A stretch of DNA of 34,221 bases from JAWLCQ01 sp041687095 (lineage in GTDB: Bacteria > Planctomycetota > Phycisphaerae > SM23-33): assembly GCA_041687095.1 (NCBI GenBank), contig JAWLCQ010000036.1, positions 1 to 34,221 on the forward strand, given 5' to 3'. Both the position numbers and the translations under genes were made by a program. The notes under the pieces were generated by a model that was not told the origin of the DNA, made no database searches, and worked only from the letters and a program-made list of their open reading frames with translations. Numbering within the stretch: the stretch's first letter is position 1; every line of letters starts with the position of its first letter. This document shows, one piece after another, positions 30,425 to 34,221 of this stretch.

Positions 30425-31647
30425 GCAATCGCATCCCCGAGGTCGCCGCGATCGTGCCCCCCGGAGTGGCCCATGTGCCGCCCCGCCCGCTACGGATCCT
30501 CTACATCGTCCGCGCCTCGATCACCGTGCGGTGCTTCATGCAGGACATGATTCGCGAGGCCCACCGCCGCGGGCACACCGTCGAGATCGCCATCGGCCCC
30601 GAGGAGCCGCTCCCCAACGTCCCCGTGCCCTTCCACCTCTACCCCGTCCGCCGGGCGGTGCTCTCGCCCCTGGCCCTGCGGAAGGCGGTGGGGGGGCTGC
30701 GCGAGATCATCGATCGCGGGGACTACGACATCATCGTCCCGCACATGTTCCTGGCGGGCCTCCTTGGCCGCCTCGCCGCTCGCCTCGCCGGGCACCCCTG
30801 CGTCCTCTTCACCTGCCACGCCCTGCAGTGCTACCCCGCCAAGCCTCCCGTCCAACGGGCCGTCATCCGCGCCATCGAACGCCTCTCCTGCCAGTTCACC
30901 GACGCCATGAGCGTCAGTAACCGGCACGACTGGCGGCTGCTGACGGAAGGGCACTTCATGCGCCGCGGGCGGCCGATCTTCAAGCTCGCCTCGGTCGGGG
31001 TGGACGTGCCCCAGATCCAACGCCGCGCCGCCGCCTTCGACCCCGCCTCGCTCCGCCGCGAACTGGGCCTGGGACCCGACCTGCCGATCGTGTGCTTCCT
31101 CGGACGCCTCATTGAGGAGAAGGGGCCCACCCGCTTCCTCGAGATCGCCCGCCGCTGCCTGCAGGACGGTGCAAAGGCCTACTTCCTCCTCGCCGGCAGC
31201 GGGCCGCTCGAGGCCTGGTGCAAGGAGTTCATCCAGCGCCATGGCCTCGGGGAGCATGTCCGCGCCCTGGGCTGGGTCCGCGACGCCGTCGAGGTCATGG
31301 CCCTCAGCGACGTCCTCTGCCAGCCTACCGAGAACGAGGGCATGCCCGTCGCCATCCAGGAAGCCATGGCCGCCGGGACCGTCGTCGTGACCTCCAGCGT
31401 CCCCGGATGCGAGGACGTGATCGAGGACGGCGTGGACGGGCGACTGATCCCGCTGGGGGACACCGATGCGTGGGTGGCGGCGGTCGATGCGCTGATCCGC
31501 GACGAACCGCATCGCCGTGCCCTCTCCCTCGCCGCCCGCCACACCGCCGAGACCCGGTTCGACCTCCGCGTCTGCACCCCACGCTGGATCGACGCCATCG
31601 AGACCGCCGCCGCCTGGTGCGAGTACCGTCGGCGGGTCACGCAGTGA
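30421..31647 (+). CDS. GT4-family glycosyltransferase, 408 aa
   Basis: The GTG at 30421 overlaps the stop of the SDR gene (GTGA); a longer frame only extends into that gene. 'PLRILYIVRASITVRCFMQDMIREAHRRGHTVEIAIG' opens the first domain and 'DYDIIVPHMFLAGLLGRLAARLAGHPCVLFTCHAL' resembles the acceptor loops of CapM/PglA-like enzymes. 'LPIVCFLGRLIEEKGPTRFLEIA', 'AYFLLAGSGPLEAWCKEFI', 'VRALGWVRDAVEVMALSDVLCQP' and EX7E as 'EGMPVAIQE' with 'PGCEDVIEDGVDGRLIPLGD' define the donor domain. No membrane segment is seen. It is one of two similar enzymes at the 3' end of the cluster (with 31710-32897). The donor is unknown. Confidence 0.88.
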   Translation: MSNRIPEVAAIVPPGVAHVPPRPLRILYIVRASITVRCFMQDMIREAHRRGHTVEIAIGPEEPLPNVPVPFHLYPVRRAVLSPLALRKAVGGLREIIDRGDYDIIVPHMFLAGLLGRLAARLAGHPCVLFTCHALQCYPAKPPVQRAVIRAIERLSCQFTDAMSVSNRHDWRLLTEGHFMRRGRPIFKLASVGVDVPQIQRRAAAFDPASLRRELGLGPDLPIVCFLGRLIEEKGPTRFLEIARRCLQDGAKAYFLLAGSGPLEAWCKEFIQRHGLGEHVRALGWVRDAVEVMALSDVLCQPTENEGMPVAIQEAMAAGTVVVTSSVPGCEDVIEDGVDGRLIPLGDTDAWVAAVDALIRDEPHRRALSLAARHTAETRFDLRVCTPRWIDAIETAAAWCEYRRRVTQ

Positions 31648-31665
31648 GAATCGCTCCGCTATCGG

Positions 31666-31688
31666 CAGGGTCGCTTCAGCGAGCCCTG
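31666..31688. repeat. small hairpin between the last two glycosyltransferases
   Basis: CAGGGTCGCT and AGCGAGCCCTG can pair almost fully around a 2-base turn (CAGGG/CCCTG outside, CGCT/AGCG inside). It lies in the 62-base gap after the stop at 31647, with no T-run after it. It may modulate readthrough into the last cluster gene. Confidence 0.55.
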
Positions 31689-31709
31689 TCCCTGCGACCG
31701 TGACCAAGT

Positions 31710-32897
31710 ATGAGCGCACCCAAACGTAAGCCCCGCATCGCCGTTGTCGCCACGATCGACCTGGCGATCGAGAACCTCCTGCGCCCGCAGATCCATGCGC
31801 TGCAGGGGGCCGGGTACGACGTGCTGGGCGTGTGCGCCCCGGGGCCGTACGTCGACATGGTCCGCTCCCACGGGATCCCCGTGGCGACCGTGCCCATCGA
31901 ACGCCGCGTGAACCCCCTGGCGGACCTGGCGGCCGTGCGCGAACTCGCCCGCCTCTTCCGCCGCGAGCGGATCGACATCGTCCACACGCACACCACCAAG
32001 GGCAACCTGCTGGGCCAGCTCGCGGGACGCGTCGCGGGCGTGCCCCTGCGGCTGGTGACGGTGCACGGACTCTACTCCGTCGCCCTGCCCCCCGGGCCCG
32101 CCCGCACGCTGTACCGCCGCCTCGAAACCGCCTCCTGCCGCATGGCCCACCACGTGTTCAGCCAGTCCGCCGAGGACTGCCGCACGATGGTCCGCCAGGG
32201 CATGCTCCCGCAGTGGAAGATCGAGTGGATCGGCAACGGGATCGACCTGGAGCGGTTCAATCCCGAGCGCCTGGGCACGCTCCCGCGCGAGGAGGTCCGC
32301 CGCGAGCACGGGATCCCCGCGGGGGCGTTCGTCTTCGGGGTGGTGGCGAGGATGGTCCGCGAGAAGGGCCTCGACGAACTCTTTCAGGCGCTGGCCTCCC
32401 TCCGCAACCAGGGCGTCGACGCGTGGCTGCTGCACGTGGGATTCATCGACCCGAGCTACGGCGACGAGTTGAGCCCGGAGCGGGCGAAGGACCACGGGAT
32501 CGCCGAGTTCTGCCGCTTCGCCGGCCAACGCCAGGACATGGAGCGGATGCTCCCCGCCATGGACGCGTTCGTGCTCCCGTCGTGGCGGGAGGGGTACCCG
32601 CGTTCGGTCATGGAGGCCAACGCCATGGGCCTGCCCGCGATCGTCACCGACATCCGCGGCTGCCGCGAGGCGGTGGTGGACGGGGAGAACGGCCTGCTGG
32701 TTCCGCTGCGCGACCCGGGGGCCCTGGCCACGGCGATGCGCCGCCTGCACGACGATCCCGCCCTCCGCGCCCGCCTCTCCCGCGGCGCCCGCGAGCGCGC
32801 CCGCACGACCTTCGACGAGCGCCGCGTCTGCCGCACGATCCTGGCGGCGTACGAGCGGCTGGGGCGGCGGACGGGTCTGGGGCAGGATCACGATTGA
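31710..32897 (+). CDS. GT4-family glycosyltransferase (PglA/CapM-like), 395 aa
   Basis: Last gene of the cluster. 'IAVVATIDLAIENLLRPQIHALQGAGYDVLGVCAPGP' followed by 'RIDIVHTHTTKGNLLGQLAGRVAGVPLRLVTVHGLY' is characteristic of GT4 enzymes that act on polyprenyl-linked sugars (PglA, CapM types), so it could add the second sugar; this is a family analogy. 'IGNGIDLERFNPE' is the linker, 'FVFGVVARMVREKGLDELFQAL' and 'CRFAGQRQDMERMLPAMDAFVLPSW' the donor domain, and EX7E appears as 'EGYPRSVME' with 'RGCREAVVDGENGLLVPL'. The ATG at 31710 has only a weak upstream purine stretch. It ends 31 bases before the hicA start. Confidence 0.88.
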   Translation: MSAPKRKPRIAVVATIDLAIENLLRPQIHALQGAGYDVLGVCAPGPYVDMVRSHGIPVATVPIERRVNPLADLAAVRELARLFRRERIDIVHTHTTKGNLLGQLAGRVAGVPLRLVTVHGLYSVALPPGPARTLYRRLETASCRMAHHVFSQSAEDCRTMVRQGMLPQWKIEWIGNGIDLERFNPERLGTLPREEVRREHGIPAGAFVFGVVARMVREKGLDELFQALASLRNQGVDAWLLHVGFIDPSYGDELSPERAKDHGIAEFCRFAGQRQDMERMLPAMDAFVLPSWREGYPRSVMEANAMGLPAIVTDIRGCREAVVDGENGLLVPLRDPGALATAMRRLHDDPALRARLSRGARERARTTFDERRVCRTILAAYERLGRRTGLGQDHD

Positions 32898-32922
32898 CGA
32901 TAGTATCATACGATGATATCAT
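32894..32922 (+). promoter_or_regulatory. hicAB promoter with overlapping operator palindromes
   Basis: TTGACG (32894-32899), 17 bases, TATCAT (32917-32922). The start would be at about 32929, the A of the hicA ATG. Within it TATCAT-ACG-ATGATA (32904-32918) and the perfect palindrome ATGATATCAT (32913-32922) give overlapping half-sites covering the -10, the expected place for autorepression by the antitoxin. The -35 overlaps the end of the preceding glycosyltransferase gene. Confidence 0.75.
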
Positions 32923-32928
32923 TTGCTC

Positions 32929-33180
32929 ATGGGACGGCACGAGAAGACGCTGTCGGCAGTTTTCGTAGAGCCAGCGCCGGCCAACATTGCCTGGGCTGAC
33001 ATAGAGGCGATGTTGCTGCACTACGGTGCGGAGGTTACTGAAGGCAGAGGGTCGCGCGTGCGCGTGGGACTGAATGGAGTCCGAGCCATCTTTCACCGGC
33101 CCCACCCCGAGAAAGAGGCCCACCGACCTCTGGTCCGGTCTGTTCGCCGGTTCCTTGTCCAAGCAGGAGTGACGTTATGA
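32929..33180 (+). CDS. hicA: HicA-family mRNA interferase toxin, 83 aa
   Basis: Small double-stranded-RNA-binding-fold toxin that cleaves mRNA when the antitoxin is removed. 'MGRHEKTLSAVFVEPAPANIAWADIEAMLLHYGAEVTEGRGSRVRV', then 'FHRPHPEKEAHRPLVRSVRRFLVQAGV', is the HicA pattern of the subgroup that has GSR where classical HicA has the catalytic GSH; here 'HRPHP' may supply the histidine. The ATG at 32929 has no Shine-Dalgarno and coincides with the predicted transcription start, so the mRNA is probably leaderless; a TTG six bases earlier is the only alternative. It overlaps hicB by four bases (33177-33180). The module is visibly less GC-rich than the cluster, which fits horizontal arrival. 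Confidence 0.87.
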   Translation: MGRHEKTLSAVFVEPAPANIAWADIEAMLLHYGAEVTEGRGSRVRVGLNGVRAIFHRPHPEKEAHRPLVRSVRRFLVQAGVTL

Positions 33181-33569
33181 TGGAGTACAAGGGATACATC
33201 GGAAGGGTGGAGTTCGACCCGGAAGCTGGCGTACTGCACGGGGAGGTGGTGGGGACACGAGACGTGATCACGTTTGAGGGACGGTCGGTGGAGGAGATCG
33301 AGCAGGCATTCCACGATTCGGTGGACGACTACCTCGATTTTTGCCATGAACGCGGCGAGGAGCCAGAGAGGCCCTGTAGCGGTCGATTCGTTGTTCGGGC
33401 GGATCCGGAACTGCACCGCCGGCTGTCGACCATTGCGGAGGCGGAAGGACGCAGCCTGAATTCCGTTGTGATCGAGGTCCTGGGGCGGGAGGTGGACGCC
33501 CGTTTCGAACGGATTCGCAGACCTCGCCGCTCGCATCGCCGGGGTCACTCATCCAGTGGCCAGACGTAG
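33177..33569 (+). CDS. hicB: HicB-family antitoxin with C-terminal ribbon-helix-helix, 130 aa
   Basis: The N-terminal HicB fold (about 1-65) binds and blocks HicA: 'YIGRVEFDPEAGVLHGEVVGTRDVITFEGRSVEEIEQAFHDSVDDYLDFC'. The C-terminal 45 residues, 'GRFVVRADPELHRRLSTIAEAEGRSLNSVVIEVL', form a ribbon-helix-helix DNA-binding domain that should bind the palindromes at 32904-32922. The ATG at 33177 is seven bases after AGGAG inside the 3' end of hicA, so the antitoxin has a strong site while the toxin has none, favouring antitoxin excess. The final 25 bases overlap the 3' end of the convergent gene at 33545. Confidence 0.92.
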   Translation: MMEYKGYIGRVEFDPEAGVLHGEVVGTRDVITFEGRSVEEIEQAFHDSVDDYLDFCHERGEEPERPCSGRFVVRADPELHRRLSTIAEAEGRSLNSVVIEVLGREVDARFERIRRPRRSHRRGHSSSGQT

Positions 33570-34012
33570 GGCCAGCGGCCCTTCGCGTCGGGGCCGGTAG
33601 GGGACTCGGACCACCCGAACCGGCGATACCAGTCGTGGTTCTTCGCCAGCAGGACCGCACGGTGGCTGGCGTGGACGTCGGCGCGGCCCCACCAGGGGGG
33701 CGGGACGGGCGGATGGCGGCGGCGGCGAAGGCGGCGGAGGATCTCCTCCCCCGCGCGGTGCGTCCGCACCCCGCCGCGCTCCTGCGTCCGCCACCGCCGC
33801 TGCCATTCCTCATAGCAGTGCCGCCCGTACGTCAGCAGGAACGTCTCGTGCCCCCGCCACATCCGCACGGCCGGGTGGTGCTGCCAGCCCGCGCGCTCCC
33901 CGCACAGTTCCAGCACGATCTGGAACGCCTCGGTGATCTGCTTGTTCAGCCGGCGGTTGTCGAGCACGCGGGCGCACTCGACGAGGTCCGTGCTGGGCAC
34001 GAACGTCTGCAT
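33545..34012 (-). CDS. Pyr_excise-like (MSMEG_6728-type) family protein, 155 aa
   Basis: The ATG at 34012 follows GGAGGT by five bases; the frame continues upstream only through the 18-base repeat and was cut there. The sequence 'MQTFVPSTDLVECARVLDNRRLNKQITEAFQIVLEL', 'WQHHPAVRMWRGHETFLLTYGRHCYEEW', 'HASHRAVLLAKNHDWYRRFGW' and 'WPYVWP' at the end matches a small family related to the pyrimidine-dimer glycosylase fold (PF03013) that NCBI names after MSMEG_6728. The activity of this branch is not established to my knowledge; a DNA repair role would be inference. It stands alone, convergent with hicAB and overlapping its end by 25 bases. An Arg-rich middle ('LRRLRRRRHPPVPPPWWGR') is unusual and may be a local expansion. 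Confidence 0.78.
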   Translation of the reverse strand: MQTFVPSTDLVECARVLDNRRLNKQITEAFQIVLELCGERAGWQHHPAVRMWRGHETFLLTYGRHCYEEWQRRWRTQERGGVRTHRAGEEILRRLRRRRHPPVPPPWWGRADVHASHRAVLLAKNHDWYRRFGWSESPTGPDAKGRWPYVWPLDE

Positions 34013-34086
34013 GCGGCACCTCCGTACGCTATCACTGTAGGCGTGGGAGGGGCGGCGGCGTTCTGGTGGGCGGGGGAACCCACGAC

Positions 34087-34221
34087 GCCCCAAGCGCGTG
34101 CGTTGCCTCAAGCGCGTGCGACGCCCCCAGTGCGTGCGTTGCCCCAAGCGCGTGCGTTGCCTCAATCGCGTGCGTTGCCTCAATCGCGTGCGTTGCCTCA
34201 ATCGCGTGCGTTGCCTCAAGC
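34087..34221. repeat. 18-bp tandem repeat array, seven and a half copies, truncated by the window end
   Basis: Units of GCCTCAAGCGCGTGCGTT with variants (GCCCC at the start, AATCG in the middle) run head to tail at 34087, 34105, 34123, 34141, 34159, 34177, 34195 and 34213. The three copies from 34159 are identical, so expansion is recent or conversion is active. The same unit occurs singly near 22977 and 23055. There are no unique spacers, so it is not a CRISPR array. It lies upstream of the minus-strand gene at 34012. Confidence 0.92.

Noticed and set aside
34013..34219. N-terminal (RQRTRL)n extension of the Pyr_excise-like gene
   Set aside because: Product of the 18-base repeat; GGAGGT precedes the ATG at 34012, where homology begins.
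34087..34221. CRISPR array
   Set aside because: Units are contiguous 18-base repeats without unique spacers, and no cas gene is in the window.

Overview
The window looks like a very GC-rich chromosome segment from a PVC-superphylum bacterium, most likely Planctomycetota (a Phycisphaerae-like lineage is my best guess). This rests on family content and intergenic style, not on a marker gene: secreted GH71-like proteins fused to sulfatase-modifying-factor (FGE-fold) domains, a GntR/LacI hybrid regulator, a Ca-binding 'DSDGLP...DPDGDG' tail, and many palindromic intergenic repeats. No rRNA, tRNA, transposase or CRISPR array was seen.

Region 1 (728-10884) is a carbohydrate-degradation locus. Four minus-strand genes run in series: a GH71-like/FGE-like fusion (6949-9666), a GH71-like protein with a Ca-binding tail (4961-6829), a second GH71-like/FGE-like fusion (2012-4768) and an alginate-lyase-family protein with no signal peptide (728-1882). 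A GntR/LacI-type regulator diverges from them. The 26-bp near-palindrome between the regulator and the first gene covers face-to-face promoters for both directions, so one repressor site could control the regulator and the operon together.

Region 2 (10885-16545) holds a membrane-anchored papain-like (NlpC/P60-type) protein, a SpoIIE-type PP2C phosphatase and a heparinase II/III-like lyase. The gaps between them are packed with palindromic repeats: nested inverted repeats, a MITE-like family with GAGACTGTTTC ends, REP-like hairpins and a dispersed element of about 130 bp.

Region 3 (16546-32897) is a 13-gene plus-strand polysaccharide cluster. It has seven GT4-type glycosyltransferases, an AlgD-type GDP-mannose dehydrogenase, WecB (UDP-GlcNAc 2-epimerase), a Wzy/O-antigen-ligase-like membrane protein, a LegB-like dehydratase, a sugar nucleotidyltransferase and an NDP-sugar reductase/epimerase. 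Several genes overlap by 4-8 bases (translational coupling). No flippase, initiating phosphoglycosyltransferase, chain-length regulator or outer-membrane exporter lies inside the window. AlgD near two uronate-lyase-like genes suggests a mannuronate-type uronic acid polymer made, trimmed or recycled by this organism (inference).

Region 4 (32898-34221) carries a HicAB toxin-antitoxin module with its own promoter/operator and an apparently leaderless toxin mRNA. A convergent Pyr_excise-like gene follows, then an 18-bp tandem repeat that runs off the end of the window.
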